DNA of 64,000 bases from DATFVA01 sp963815785 (GTDB lineage: Bacteria; Bacteroidota; Ignavibacteria; Ignavibacteriales; Ignavibacteriaceae). Shown piece after piece: positions 19,691 to 28,954 of this stretch. A program made the translations under genes and the position numbers. Position 1 is the first letter of the stretch; every line of letters begins with the position of its first letter. The DNA is taken from contig CAWFHZ010000007.1 in NCBI GenBank assembly GCA_963815785.1, forward strand, positions 620,001 to 684,000. Reading direction: 5' to 3'. The notes beneath the pieces are model-generated. The model ran no database searches. It was given only the letters and a program-made list of their open reading frames with translations, and was not told where the DNA came from.

Positions 19691-20459
19691 ATGTTTAAGT
19701 ATAGAAGCGTATTCATCTCAGTGTTGCTGATATTTTTAACTTTTCAATCAAATTTGTCCGCTCAGACTTTTGGCTTCGGTTGCCTTGGTTTTGTTGGGGG
19801 ATACGGAGGTTATTCATACCAGAAATACCAGCCGGGTACTCTTAATGATTATATAAATAACTATAATATTAGTTATTCTGATTCAATAACAACTCCGTTT
19901 GCTAAATTCGGACAAGCTGACGGATATAGGCTCGGTTTAAACTTTTTCAGAGCAAAGTATAAAGGGTTTATCATTACCGCTAAAGGATTTTATCAGGATT
20001 TATCTGAGAAACATGAATCAAAAGAACATTTTTCAAACGGGGATGGAAATACGTCTCTTGAACTTGAAATAAGAAACTGGGCGCTTGGTATAGATCTCGG
20101 AACTGAAATTACCGGGGCTCTAAGCTGGAAGGTCGTGGATGCAGCTATAATGTTCAACAATGCAAAGTTCACAGCGACACAAAATTTTCCCAACGCACTA
20201 ACAATCGTTGATCAATATAAATCTGAATCAACAAATGTTGGCTACACTATCGGCACCGGTTTTATTCTTGAAGTTGTTGATGAGTATGTTTCGACTTGAA
20301 GGAGTTGCAGCTTATACTCAATTCAGTATTGATAAAATGAAAACAGATGATGGAAAATATTTTGCAGTTCAACCGGCTCAAAATTCAAATAATAAAAAGT
20401 TTATCGAAAAAGGGGGATTTAATGCTGTTATTCAGCTCAATGTTGGGTTACCACTCTGA
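19691..20459 (+). CDS. Predicted outer-membrane protein, frameshifted
   Basis: About 256 residues after removing one T of the TTT at 20289-20291, which joins EVVDEYV to RLEGVAAYTQFSID. Signal peptide about 1-25 ending LSAQ. The mature part is rich in glycine, tyrosine and alternating beta strands (GGYGGYSYQKYQ, ALGIDLGTEITG, GYTIGTGFILEV) and ends in AVIQLNVGLPL, a barrel-like terminal strand. No family recognised. It lies 33 bases before the peptidase-like gene. Confidence 0.65.
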
Positions 20460-20492
20460 ATTAAATCACATTTAAAACATTTAAAATCTGAT

Positions 20493-21458
20493 ATGAAACT
20501 TTCAAAATTAGATTCTGCTTCGGTAATTGCAATTCAGCAGTGTATGGCAGTAAAACAAAATGAAAAAGTTCTTGTAATCACTGACGAAATAAAAAGGGAA
20601 ATTGGCTATTCATTATACTCAAACGCAATCCGACTCGGATTTAAATCCCTTTTAGTTGAAATGAAATCGGGAAAAATAAATGGTGAAGAACCCTCTGAAG
20701 AAATTGCTCATCTTATGGGGAAATTTGACGTAGTTTTTATCCCGACAGCAAAATCCTTAACTCACACAGACGCAAGAAGAAATGCTTCTAAAAAAGGAGC
20801 AAGGATTGCAACATTTCCGGGAATAACAAAAGAGGTTATGATTCGAGGATTAAATGCTGATTATAAAAAAATATCAAAACTTTCAATTAAACTGGCAAAT
20901 GTTCTTGAAAAAGGAAATGAAATAAAAGTTACTGCACCGGCAGGGACGGATATTACGTTTAAAATAAAAGGAAGAAAAGCCATAGCAAGTAAAGGTCTTT
21001 TTCACAAAAAGGGAGAGAGCGGAAATCTTCCTACAGGTGAAACATTTCTTGCTCCTGTTGAAGGAACCTCCAACGGAGTTTTTGTTGTTGATGGTTCAAT
21101 GGCTGGATTAGGACTCATAAAAAATGCAGCCATTAAAATTGAAGTGAAAAATGGTTACGCAACTAAAATTTCCGGTGGATCTACTGCCAACCGTTTAAGG
21201 AAAATGCTCGATTCGGTTGGTAAAAATGCAAGGAATATCGCTGAATTCGGAATAGGAACTAATGACAGTGCAAAACTGAGCGGAATCCTTCTGGAGGATG
21301 AAAAAGTTCTGGGCACTGTGCATATTGCTCTTGGCAACAATATTTCTATGGGAGGGAATGTTAATGTTCCAATTCACCTTGATGGTGTAATTAAGAAACC
21401 CACTGTTTATCTGGATGGTAAGAAGATAATGAGCAATGGAAAACTTCTGGTTGTATAA
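20493..21458 (+). CDS. M29-like aminopeptidase
   Basis: 321 residues. The C-terminal half carries conserved acidic and histidine residues placed as in M29 metallo-aminopeptidases (AmpS/AmpT/leucyl aminopeptidase): NLPTGETFLAPVEGT, EFGIGTND, VHIALGNN and VPIHLDGV. These ligate a two-metal centre in the cytoplasm. The N-terminal part (to about residue 120) is an open alpha/beta domain. The family also includes NicX-like dioxygenases, so aminopeptidase is the probable but not certain activity. It is placed directly ahead of def and fmt. Confidence 0.75.
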   Translation: MKLSKLDSASVIAIQQCMAVKQNEKVLVITDEIKREIGYSLYSNAIRLGFKSLLVEMKSGKINGEEPSEEIAHLMGKFDVVFIPTAKSLTHTDARRNASKKGARIATFPGITKEVMIRGLNADYKKISKLSIKLANVLEKGNEIKVTAPAGTDITFKIKGRKAIASKGLFHKKGESGNLPTGETFLAPVEGTSNGVFVVDGSMAGLGLIKNAAIKIEVKNGYATKISGGSTANRLRKMLDSVGKNARNIAEFGIGTNDSAKLSGILLEDEKVLGTVHIALGNNISMGGNVNVPIHLDGVIKKPTVYLDGKKIMSNGKLLVV

Positions 21459-21537
21459 ACACTTCAAAATGATTTAATTGCTTTTATCTTCAGAACGAAT
21501 TATTTATTTTTAACATAATAATTAATAAGAGAAAAGA

Positions 21538-22101
21538 ATGTCAGTGATACCAATAACCGTTTACGGGGATAAAATCCTTAGAAAAAAAGTAAATAAGGTT
21601 CACGAAGTTGACCTTAGGACTATCGAATTGATAAAAAATATGTTTGATACCATGCGGAATGCAAACGGCATAGGATTGGCAGCAAACCAGGTTGGAGCTG
21701 ATAAATCAATCTTCGTTGTGGATATTTCACAAGTGGAAGATTATGAAGATACCAAACCTCTGGCACTGATAAATCCAAAAATTATCAAACGTTCTGATAA
21801 AAAAGTTATAATAGAGGAAGGTTGCCTGAGCATTCCTGATGTGCGTGAGGAAGTTGAAAGACCCAAATCGATTACAATTGTTTACCAGGATACAGATTTA
21901 AAAGAGCACACAATTGAAGCTGATGATCTTATGGCAAGGGTAATGCAGCACGAATATGATCACTTACAGGGTATCTTATTCACAGATTTGATTTCAGATG
22001 AGTTGAAAAAAAAGGTAAAACGGGATATGAATAAAATCAGAAAACGCAAAATAGAAATAGATTATCCTATCACTGAAAATATTAATTATCAGCTTGCATG
22101 A
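21538..22101 (+). CDS. def: Peptide deformylase
   Basis: 187 residues with all three motifs: GIGLAANQ (44-51), EGCLS (94-98, metal ligand Cys96) and HEYDH (138-142, two His ligands and catalytic Glu). It removes the formyl group from nascent proteins. The C-terminus has a Lys/Arg-rich extension of about 20 residues. It overlaps the fmt start by 4 bases (ATGA), the usual def-fmt coupling. Confidence 0.97.
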   Translation: MSVIPITVYGDKILRKKVNKVHEVDLRTIELIKNMFDTMRNANGIGLAANQVGADKSIFVVDISQVEDYEDTKPLALINPKIIKRSDKKVIIEEGCLSIPDVREEVERPKSITIVYQDTDLKEHTIEADDLMARVMQHEYDHLQGILFTDLISDELKKKVKRDMNKIRKRKIEIDYPITENINYQLA

Positions 22102-22998
22102 AAATTATTTTCATGGGTACTCCTGATTTTGCAGTTCCATCCTTAAAAACATTATTTAACAGTAAACATGAAATTTTAGCAGTCGTGACTACGCCCGATA
22201 AAGAGCGCGGCAGGGGACAAAAAGTAACATTCACCCCTATAAAACAATATGCACTTTCAGAAAACATTCCGGTACTTCAACCCGAAAAACTCAAAAATGA
22301 ATTCTTCAGTGATGAACTGAAAAAATTTAATGCTGATCTGTTTGTTATAGTGGCGTTTAGAATTTTACCCTCGGAAGTTTTTACAATTCCTCCCAAAGGA
22401 TCATTTAATTTACACGGTTCACTTTTACCAAAGTACAGGGGAGCGGCACCAATTCAATGGGCCTTAATAAAAGGAGAAAAGGAAACCGGTCTGACTACTT
22501 TTGCCCTCGCTGAAAAAGTGGATACAGGAAATATCTATTACCAGGAAAAAATTAAAATAAATGATGACGATAATTTCGGAACACTTCATGATAAAATGAG
22601 TGAACTTGGAGCAGAAGTTGTGTTAAAAACCGTAGAGATGATCGAATCAGGAAATTTCACTTTAAAAGAACAGGATAATTCTAAAAGCTTCACCAGCACC
22701 AAAAATCACTAAAGAAATTCAACAAATAGACTGGAATAAATCAGCAGAAGAAATTCATAATTTAATAAGAGGATTGTCTCCGTATCCCGGAGCATTTTTT
22801 CATTTTAATGATAAACTTATTAAAATTTATTTAACAAAAATTTCGGATAAAAAACTAAATCCTTCAGAAATTAAACAAACCAAAACAGAACTATTTATTG
22901 GTTGCGGTAATGGTGCATTACAAATATTGGAACTTCAGCAGGAAGGTAAAAGAAGAATGCACACTGATGAATTTTTAAGAGGATTTAGTTTTAGTTAG
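22098..22998 (+). CDS. fmt: Methionyl-tRNA formyltransferase, frameshifted
   Basis: N-terminal formyltransferase domain with MGTPDFAVPSL and HGSLLPKYRGAAPIQW, followed by DTGNIYYQ. The frame breaks at an AAAA run, 22683-22686. Removing one A gives SKASPAPKITKEI and continues into the C-terminal domain (IDWNKSAEEIHNLIRGLSP YPGAFF across the join). Corrected length is about 299 residues, near the usual 310. The enzyme formylates initiator Met-tRNA. Because def is directly upstream and intact, loss of fmt would be unusual, so a sequence error is the simplest reading. Confidence 0.92.
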
Positions 22999-23134
22999 AA
23001 ATAAAATTATTATTTGGTCAATAAAAAATTTTATTGCAGGAGCTAACCTGATTATAATAACTGTTAAGGAACTTGGTTAGAAATTAAAATGAATGTTAAT
23101 TGATATTTTGAGTAATAGAAAAAAGCATATAAGT

Positions 23135-23473
23135 TTATTTCAAAAATTCCCCGTCAACGATGAATAATTTAACTCCATTTTCTGAAATAGAACGATGCGA
23201 ACTTAATTCATCTGAAACGACATAGGACATCCCGGGTTTCATAAAAAATTTTTCTCCAGTTTCCAATTCAGTAGTAAATCCACCTTCTAAGCAGTGAACG
23301 ATATGCCCTTTCTGACACCAGTGATCCGCAAGATAGCCTTTAGAATATTCTACAATCCTGATTCTCATTCCGCTAAGCTGCACCGTCTGCCAGAAAGAAG
23401 TTCCTGCTTCACCTTTATGTTCCACTTTTTCAATGGTTTTCCAGTCTATTATCTGATACTGAATCTTAGACAT
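23135..23473 (-). CDS. Small cupin-fold protein
   Basis: 112 residues from the ATG at 23473, chosen over an ATG at 23497 because AAAGGAG lies about 10 bases ahead. A single cupin barrel: DHWCQKGHIVHCLEGGF carries the metal-binding histidines of motif 1, and KPGMSYVVSDELSSHRS gives motif 2. It matches the DHCW-motif cupin fold proteins; ligand and function are unknown. It lies 46 bases after marC on the same strand. Confidence 0.75.
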   Translation of the reverse strand: MSKIQYQIIDWKTIEKVEHKGEAGTSFWQTVQLSGMRIRIVEYSKGYLADHWCQKGHIVHCLEGGFTTELETGEKFFMKPGMSYVVSDELSSHRSISENGVKLFIVDGEFLK

Positions 23474-23518
23474 TGGATTTTCTCTCCTTTTGTCCATTAA
23501 AGCTTTTATTTACTTGTT

Positions 23519-24136
23519 TTATAATTTAAAAGATATCTTAATTCCTTCTATCGCCATTTCTGTTCCCATTATTGCGAGAATCAGCCCCATAATTTTTCCA
23601 ATAACTGTTATTAGATTTTCTCCAACCTTTTTTACAATCAGGTCACTCAATATGAAAGCTAAATAGGTTAACAAAATCATAATGGCGAAAATTACAATTA
23701 CAATGGAGATGTTAATAAAATTTCCGTTTGTAACATTGTTCATAGCGGTTACAATTGTGCCCGGTCCCGCAAGTATCGGGATGGCAAGGGGAGAAATAGC
23801 AACACCGTCATCAGGCTCCACATTATCCTGGTGATGAATTTTAGATTTTTTTGATTGAAGCATTTCAAATCCCACATAGAATAGAAGTAGTCCGCCTGTA
23901 ATTTTAAATGCTGGAATTGTTATTCCGAATAATTCAAAAGTATATTTACCAAGGATTACAAAGAACACTACTATTAAAAAAGCAGTTATACAGGATGTCT
24001 TGGCTATTCTTTTCCTATCTTGTTTATCCCTGTCTCCTACTAATCCTAAAAATACGGGTGTATTTGCAATTGGATTCATTATTGCAAAAAATCCTGTGAA
24101 TACCGTTAAAGCAAAGAGTAATATATTACTGTTCAT
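23519..24136 (-). CDS. MarC family integral membrane protein
   Basis: 205 residues, six predicted membrane helices, with the N-terminal MNPIANTPVFLGL and the central AISPLAIPILAGPGTI that define the MarC (UPF0056) family. Its transport role is not established despite the old link to multiple antibiotic resistance. A 16-base perfect palindrome lies 30 bases ahead of the start. Confidence 0.92.
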   Translation of the reverse strand: MNSNILLFALTVFTGFFAIMNPIANTPVFLGLVGDRDKQDRKRIAKTSCITAFLIVVFFVILGKYTFELFGITIPAFKITGGLLLFYVGFEMLQSKKSKIHHQDNVEPDDGVAISPLAIPILAGPGTIVTAMNNVTNGNFINISIVIVIFAIMILLTYLAFILSDLIVKKVGENLITVIGKIMGLILAIMGTEMAIEGIKISFKL

Positions 24137-24166
24137 AGTTTTGTGTCATTGATTTTTATTAAACAT

Positions 24167-24182
24167 TTTGTGTATACACAAA
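24167..24182. promoter_or_regulatory. Perfect 16-base palindrome ahead of marC
   Basis: TTTGTGTATACACAAA reads the same on both strands and stands 30 bases ahead of the marC start (minus strand), between marC and the transporter remnant. Such a site is typical of a dimeric repressor operator; no regulator gene is adjacent. Confidence 0.5.
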
Positions 24183-24198
24183 GGAATTTCTATTGTAA

Positions 24199-24411
24199 TT
24201 AACTAATCTGAGTTTTTATTTCAATCCCGTCCTGATTTTTTTCTGATTCACGCTTTGCCACAATAGGACTTAAAATAATAAATAAACCTCCAACCATCAG
24301 CTGCCAGGTAAGTAGTTCATGCAAAAAAAATCACTCCGAAGAAAAACCCAACCCTACGATTCCAAGGAATAACAAAGCAACCCAGGTTATTCCAGGTCCC
24401 GGCACCTGGAC
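24199..24411 (-). pseudogene. Remnant of an EamA/DMT-family transporter (C-terminal part)
   Basis: On the minus strand the last part of an EamA transporter can be read: ITWVALLFLGIVG near the start and HELLTWQLMVGGLFIILSP followed by a Lys/Glu-rich tail ending at TAA 24199. The middle (FFGVIF) needs a frame change at the T8 run near 24330 and about 30-40 residues seem to be missing between the two parts; the N-terminal two thirds are absent. An inverted repeat with 7-base arms TCCAGGT/ACCTGGA (24391-24410) marks the edge of the homology. This is a decayed gene rather than a functional one. Confidence 0.65.
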
Positions 24412-24756
24412 TCAATTTCCACTGACCAAAGTTACCATCCACTGAGAAAAAATAGTTATAACTGATAAATAAATTTAACATACTTCATCTGAAAAATAGA
24501 TTGGAGAAAATTAGAAGGAGAGAGACTTTGGTTATAAAAATCATAGATCCATTATTGTTTACAAAAATTGCTTTATTATAAATTAAAAAGTTTATTAGTT
24601 TTTTTTAAACTTCCATCTCAAATTATTTATTTCCCCTTACTCATTTTTCTTTAATCATTCACTCAATTTGTTTATAATTATTCTTTCATTTTAAAAAACT
24701 TAAATTTTTTGCTCTGGGGAGCCATTTGGATTATTTTAAAATTCAGGAAAGGATTT
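24412..24756. other. Non-coding gap ahead of the transsulfuration genes
   Basis: About 345 bases, very AT-rich. I see no gene, RNA or clear promoter, apart from AGGAAAGGA just ahead of the next start. No SAM or T-box riboswitch features were recognised although sulfur genes follow. Confidence 0.4.
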
Positions 24757-26127
24757 ATGGAATTTAAAAACAATATTCTTGAAACAATTGGAAATACCCC
24801 GCTAATAAAGCTTAACAAAATAACTAAAGGACTAAAGCCTCAGATTTTTGCAAAACTTGAATCATCTAACCCCGGCGGAAGTGTTAAAGACCGGATTGGT
24901 TTTGCGATGATTGAAGATGCAGAAAAAAAAGGTGAACTCAAACCGGGCGGAACAATAATAGAAGCCACAAGCGGAAATACCGGTATCGGTCTGGCTCTCA
25001 CGGCTGCGGTTAAGGGTTACAAAACGATTTTTGTGGTTACTGATAAAGTCAGCTCCGAAAAAATAAATTATCTCAGTGCACTTGGTGGAGAAGTAATTGT
25101 TGTTTCTAATGCTGTTGAACCTGACAGCCCTGAATATTATGTGAATGTCGCAAAACGAATTCACAAAGAAACTCCAAATTCTATTTTTGCATACCAGTAT
25201 TCGAATCCATCAAATCCTGAAGTTCATTACCGAACAACAGGACCGGAAATCTGGAGACAGACTGAAGGTAAAATCACTCATCTTATTTCCAGTATCGGCA
25301 CCGGCGGAACAATAAGCGGTACGGGCAGATTTCTGAAAGAAAAAAATCCTGATATAAAAGTTATTGGTGCTGATCCTCTCGGTTCAATTTTCAGAACTTA
25401 CAAAGAAACCGGAGAAATAATTAAAGGAACTCCTTATCTGGTTGAAGGAATCGGGCAGGATTGTCTTCCGGAGAATGTTCATTTTCAGTATATAGATAAA
25501 ATTATAAACATAAGTGATAAGGAATCGTTTGCTGCTGCAAGAAGACTTACAAAGGAAGAGGGAATATTCTGCGGTGGAAGCACAGGAACAATACTTCACG
25601 TAACATTGGAAATAGCAAAGGATTTAAGTGAAGAAGATGTTATTGTTTTCTTTGTCTGCGATACCGGAGAAAGATATTTGTCAAAAGTACATAATGTAGA
25701 ATGGCTACGTGTAAACCGGATGCTTGAAACAGAGATGAAAACACTTAGAGATATTTCAAATGTTAAAAAATCAAATGGTAACGAGGATATCGTCTATGTA
25801 AAATCAGATGCTCTGGTTAAAGATGCTCTTGAACTTATCACTAAAAAAGGCTACTCCAATATTCCGGTTATGCTAAACCGCAGAGCAATAGGATGCGTTA
25901 GAGAAAATGGACTAATGGCAAAGTTATTGGCAAATAAAGAGATACTGAATGCATCAGTAAAAGATATAATGGAGGAATGTGTGCCGGTACTTGATGCAAA
26001 AACAGAAATATCGAAAGTAAAAGAAGTACTGAAGGCAAATCAGGCAGTTCTTGTAAGTGACTTCGGAAGAATAACTGATATTATTACGAGATTCGATCTA
26101 ATTAATTTTGATAATTCATCAAACTAA
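24757..26127 (+). CDS. Cystathionine beta-synthase (PLP domain plus CBS domain pair)
   Basis: 456 residues from the ATG at 24757, which has AGGAAAGG ahead; a TTG 48 bases earlier lacks support. The PLP fold-type II domain has GNTPLIKL, Lys44 in GGSVKDR, EATSGNTGIGLAL and GTGGTISGTGRFLKE. Residues about 345-455 form a CBS (Bateman) pair ending VLVSDFGRITDIITRFDL. The enzyme would condense serine and homocysteine to cystathionine, or act as a cysteine synthase with the CBS pair as regulator. The partner enzyme follows at 26230. Confidence 0.9.
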   Translation: MEFKNNILETIGNTPLIKLNKITKGLKPQIFAKLESSNPGGSVKDRIGFAMIEDAEKKGELKPGGTIIEATSGNTGIGLALTAAVKGYKTIFVVTDKVSSEKINYLSALGGEVIVVSNAVEPDSPEYYVNVAKRIHKETPNSIFAYQYSNPSNPEVHYRTTGPEIWRQTEGKITHLISSIGTGGTISGTGRFLKEKNPDIKVIGADPLGSIFRTYKETGEIIKGTPYLVEGIGQDCLPENVHFQYIDKIINISDKESFAAARRLTKEEGIFCGGSTGTILHVTLEIAKDLSEEDVIVFFVCDTGERYLSKVHNVEWLRVNRMLETEMKTLRDISNVKKSNGNEDIVYVKSDALVKDALELITKKGYSNIPVMLNRRAIGCVRENGLMAKLLANKEILNASVKDIMEECVPVLDAKTEISKVKEVLKANQAVLVSDFGRITDIITRFDLINFDNSSN

Positions 26128-26134
26128 CTAAGTG

Positions 26135-26214
26135 TTTCTTGGTGTTCTAAGTGTCTTAGTGGTTATTTTTTCTATACCACTTAGGCACTAAGTTCACTTA
26201 GAATCACTAAGAAA
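26135..26214. repeat. Imperfect palindromic intergenic repeat built from CTTAGTG-like units
   Basis: Left arm at 26135-26165 and right arm at 26175-26214 form a long imperfect hairpin; each arm repeats short units such as CTAAGTG, CTTAGTG and their complements. Similar 'TTAGTG/CACTAAG' palindromes are scattered between genes in this phylum. It fills the gap between the beta-synthase and gamma-synthase/lyase genes. Confidence 0.65.
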
Positions 26215-26229
26215 TAAAGGAAATAACAT

Positions 26230-27363
26230 ATGGGTTTTTCAACAGATGCTATTCACGCGGGACAAACTCCCGATCCTGTAACCGGTGCAGTAATAACTCC
26301 GATTTATCAAACTTCCACTTATGCACAGGAAGAGCTTGGAAAGAATAAAGGATTTGAATACGGCAGGACTCACAACTTAACAAGGCAGTCACTTGAAGCA
26401 AATGTTGCCGCACTTGAGAAAGGCAAGTACGGAATTGCTTTTTCATCAGGACTTGCAGCAACACAGGCGTTAACAACTCTTGTAAAAGCGGGAGATCATA
26501 TTGTCGTTTCGCATAATGTTTATGGCGGAACTTACCGTTTGTTCGAGTTAATTATGAAAGATTTCGGACTGGAATTTTCATGGGTTAATACTTCTGATTT
26601 AAAAAACATCGAAAATGCGATTAAAGAAAACACAAAGATGGTTTACATCGAAACTCCGACAAACCCGATGTTAAACTTAACTGATATAAAAGGAACAGCA
26701 GAGATCTGCAAAAAAAATAATTTAATCTGTATTGTTGATAACACATTTATGAGTCCATATTTCCAAAATCCTCTCACCCTCGGTGCAACAATAGTTCTTC
26801 ATAGCCAGACAAAATATATAAATGGACACAGCGATGTTATCGGAGGAATTCTTGTAACAAGCGATGATAAAGTTCACGAACGATTGAGATATGTGCAGAA
26901 TGCGATCGGTGCAGTTCCTTCACCATTTGATTGCTGGCTGATTCTCCGATCAACAAAAACACTCGCAGTGAGAATGGAAAGACATAATTCTAATGCAATC
27001 GCTTTTGCAAATCATCTTGAAAAAAGCGGCTACTGCAAAAAGATTTATTATCCGGGATTAACTTCACATCCACAGCATGAACTTGCAAAGAAACAAATGA
27101 GCGGATTTGGAGGAATGATTTCAGCAGATTTCGGTGATGTTGAAACTGCTAAAAAGATATTAAAGAACGTTAAGATTTTTACTCTCGGTGAAAGTCTTGG
27201 AGGAGTGGAAAGTTTAATCAGTCATCCTGCAAGTATGACTCACGCAGCAGTTCCGAAAAAAGACAGGGAAGCAATGGGATTAACAGACAGCCTTGTACGT
27301 TTCTCTGTTGGGATTGAAGATATAGAAGATTTAATTGAAGATTTAGAGCAAGCAATGAAATGA
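26230..27363 (+). CDS. Cystathionine gamma-synthase or gamma-lyase
   Basis: 377 residues, Cys/Met metabolism PLP family. Landmarks: YxR motif in EYGRTHNLTR, substrate-side FSSGLAATQA, ETPTNPMLNL, the PLP-binding Lys195 in HSQTKYINGHSDVIGG, and the C-terminal SLGGVESLISHPASMTHA. The neighbouring cystathionine beta-synthase suggests gamma-lyase (cystathionine to cysteine) and thus reverse transsulfuration, but sequence alone does not separate lyase from synthase. Confidence 0.88.
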   Translation: MGFSTDAIHAGQTPDPVTGAVITPIYQTSTYAQEELGKNKGFEYGRTHNLTRQSLEANVAALEKGKYGIAFSSGLAATQALTTLVKAGDHIVVSHNVYGGTYRLFELIMKDFGLEFSWVNTSDLKNIENAIKENTKMVYIETPTNPMLNLTDIKGTAEICKKNNLICIVDNTFMSPYFQNPLTLGATIVLHSQTKYINGHSDVIGGILVTSDDKVHERLRYVQNAIGAVPSPFDCWLILRSTKTLAVRMERHNSNAIAFANHLEKSGYCKKIYYPGLTSHPQHELAKKQMSGFGGMISADFGDVETAKKILKNVKIFTLGESLGGVESLISHPASMTHAAVPKKDREAMGLTDSLVRFSVGIEDIEDLIEDLEQAMK

Positions 27364-27366
27364 GTA

Positions 27367-27424
27367 GAATGATGGAATAGTGAAGTATTGAAAGAATAAT
27401 CAATTCCATTACTCCACCATTCCA
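27367..27424. repeat. Imperfect palindromic intergenic repeat (GAATGATGGAATAGTG type)
   Basis: Arms at 27367-27390 and 27401-27424 are imperfect inverse copies built around GAATGATGGA and its complement TCCACCATTC, with a short central spacer. It is the second intergenic palindrome within 1.2 kb and is unrelated in sequence to the one at 26135-26214. Confidence 0.6.
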
Positions 27425-27472
27425 ATCTTCCTATCCCTGCATTTCTTCATTCCGTTTCGTTTTTATTCTCCT

Positions 27473-27480
27473 TATTTTTG
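27473..27480 (+). promoter_or_regulatory. Candidate -7 element of the second PLP gene
   Basis: TATTTTTG fits TAnnTTTG exactly and lies 37 bases ahead of the ATG at 27517, but no TTG stands 20 bases upstream of it. Weak. Confidence 0.3.
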
Positions 27481-27516
27481 ATAAAGTACTATTTATTAAT
27501 CAGACGGGGAGAAGAT

Positions 27517-28845
27517 ATGAAGACCAACGAAAAAACCAATCCGGAAATGAACTTTGTTGATGATACCAAATATTCAATGGATACTCATCTTATTTACGGA
27601 AAAAACTTTACTAAAAAATGGGATTATACACATCACGTTCTTCCACCAATAACTTCTTCTGTAATTTATCGCCTGGATTCAGTGGAAAGGGGAGCAGAAG
27701 GTTTCCAGGAATTTGCCAACTCACCTGTAACCGGTGAAGACCCAATGCCTATTTATATTTATGACAGGCTTGGCGAACCAAACAAAGATATTCTTGAAGA
27801 AAACCTTGCTTATGCAGAACGCGGAGAAATGGCAGTTACTTTTTCCACAGGAATGGGAGCAATATCAGGAATTATAGGAATGCTTACCAAAGCCGGCGAC
27901 GAGATAATTTCACATAAAACTTTATACGGTTGCACTTATTCACTCTTCACAAACTGGCTTCCAAGATATAATATTAAAACTATACTTGCAGATTTAACAG
28001 TGCCCGAAAATCTATTAAATTTTGTTACACCTCAAACTAAGGTTGTTTATCTTGAGTCACCCGCAAATCCTAATCTTGATATAATTGATATTGCCGAATT
28101 AAGAAAACTTATCGATGTAATTAATACTGACCGGGAAGAAGCAGACCGAATTAAGATCGTTGTAGATAATACTTTTGCAACACCATTTTGCCAGAGGCCA
28201 ATTGAACTGGGAGCTAATTTTACAGTTCATTCATTAACAAAAGGTATTGGCGGTTTTGGAACTGATATGGGTGGAGTTGTTATCGGAAAAAATAAATACA
28301 AAGATATGCTTCTTCTTTACAGGAAAGATTTTGGTGCCGTACTGAATAATAAGACAGCCTGGACAATTACAACTTACGGGTTACCAACTTTACCGGTTAG
28401 AATCAGGCAGCAAATGAAATCTGCAATGAGAGTTGCTGAATATCTTAATGTACATCCCAAAATAGAATTTGTAAATTATCCGGGGCTTCCAAATTACAAA
28501 TATTATGAAGTGGCAAAGAAACAGATGAAAGATTATGAAGGAAACTTTACTCCGGGAAGTCTTCTGTATTTTGTATTAAAAGGCTCAAATCCTGCTGAAT
28601 GCAAAGAGAACGGCAGGAAATTCATGAACTATGCAGCTGAACATGCCTACACAATGACACTTGCAGTAAGTCTTGGGCATACCAGAACTTTAATTGAACA
28701 TCCTGCTTCTATGACACACTCAATGATTGCCGCGGATAAATTGATTGAATACGGAATCGATCCGGGCGGAATTAGAATTGCCCTGGGACTCGAAAGCACT
28801 AATGATGTACTTTCGGATCTGGATGAATGTTTAAACCAGGTTTAG
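27517..28845 (+). CDS. Cys/Met metabolism PLP-dependent enzyme
   Basis: 442 residues from the ATG at 27517 with GGGGAG ahead. Same family as the preceding gene but distant and longer: TFSTGMGAISGIIGML, VYLESPANPNLDI, Lys242 in HSLTKGIGGFGTDMG and GHTRTLIEHPASMTHS. The N-terminal 40 residues are extra. Insertions such as VINTDREEADR set it apart from standard MetB/MetC. It could be a methionine gamma-lyase, an O-acetylhomoserine sulfhydrylase or a second transsulfuration enzyme; the exact substrate is open. Confidence 0.82.
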   Translation: MKTNEKTNPEMNFVDDTKYSMDTHLIYGKNFTKKWDYTHHVLPPITSSVIYRLDSVERGAEGFQEFANSPVTGEDPMPIYIYDRLGEPNKDILEENLAYAERGEMAVTFSTGMGAISGIIGMLTKAGDEIISHKTLYGCTYSLFTNWLPRYNIKTILADLTVPENLLNFVTPQTKVVYLESPANPNLDIIDIAELRKLIDVINTDREEADRIKIVVDNTFATPFCQRPIELGANFTVHSLTKGIGGFGTDMGGVVIGKNKYKDMLLLYRKDFGAVLNNKTAWTITTYGLPTLPVRIRQQMKSAMRVAEYLNVHPKIEFVNYPGLPNYKYYEVAKKQMKDYEGNFTPGSLLYFVLKGSNPAECKENGRKFMNYAAEHAYTMTLAVSLGHTRTLIEHPASMTHSMIAADKLIEYGIDPGGIRIALGLESTNDVLSDLDECLNQV

Positions 28846-28874
28846 TTATCCTCAATAACTGTGTCTTATTTAAC

Positions 28875-28910
28875 GGTCACTTAATTGAATTTTAATTGAG
28901 TGACCTTTTT
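28875..28910 (+). terminator. Hairpin terminator after the transsulfuration genes
   Basis: GGTCACTTAATTGAA and TTTTAATTGAGTGACC pair as a stem with a small loop and are followed by TTTTT. It closes the sulfur amino-acid gene group. Confidence 0.8.
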
Positions 28911-28954
28911 ATTTATTTTAGCAAATCAATTAAATCTTTATGCAGGAAAAATTT

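Noticed and set aside
24412..26229. SAM riboswitch or T-box ahead of the sulfur amino-acid genes
   Set aside because: No conserved riboswitch core or terminator/antiterminator pair was recognised; the hairpin at 26135-26214 is an intergenic palindromic repeat instead.
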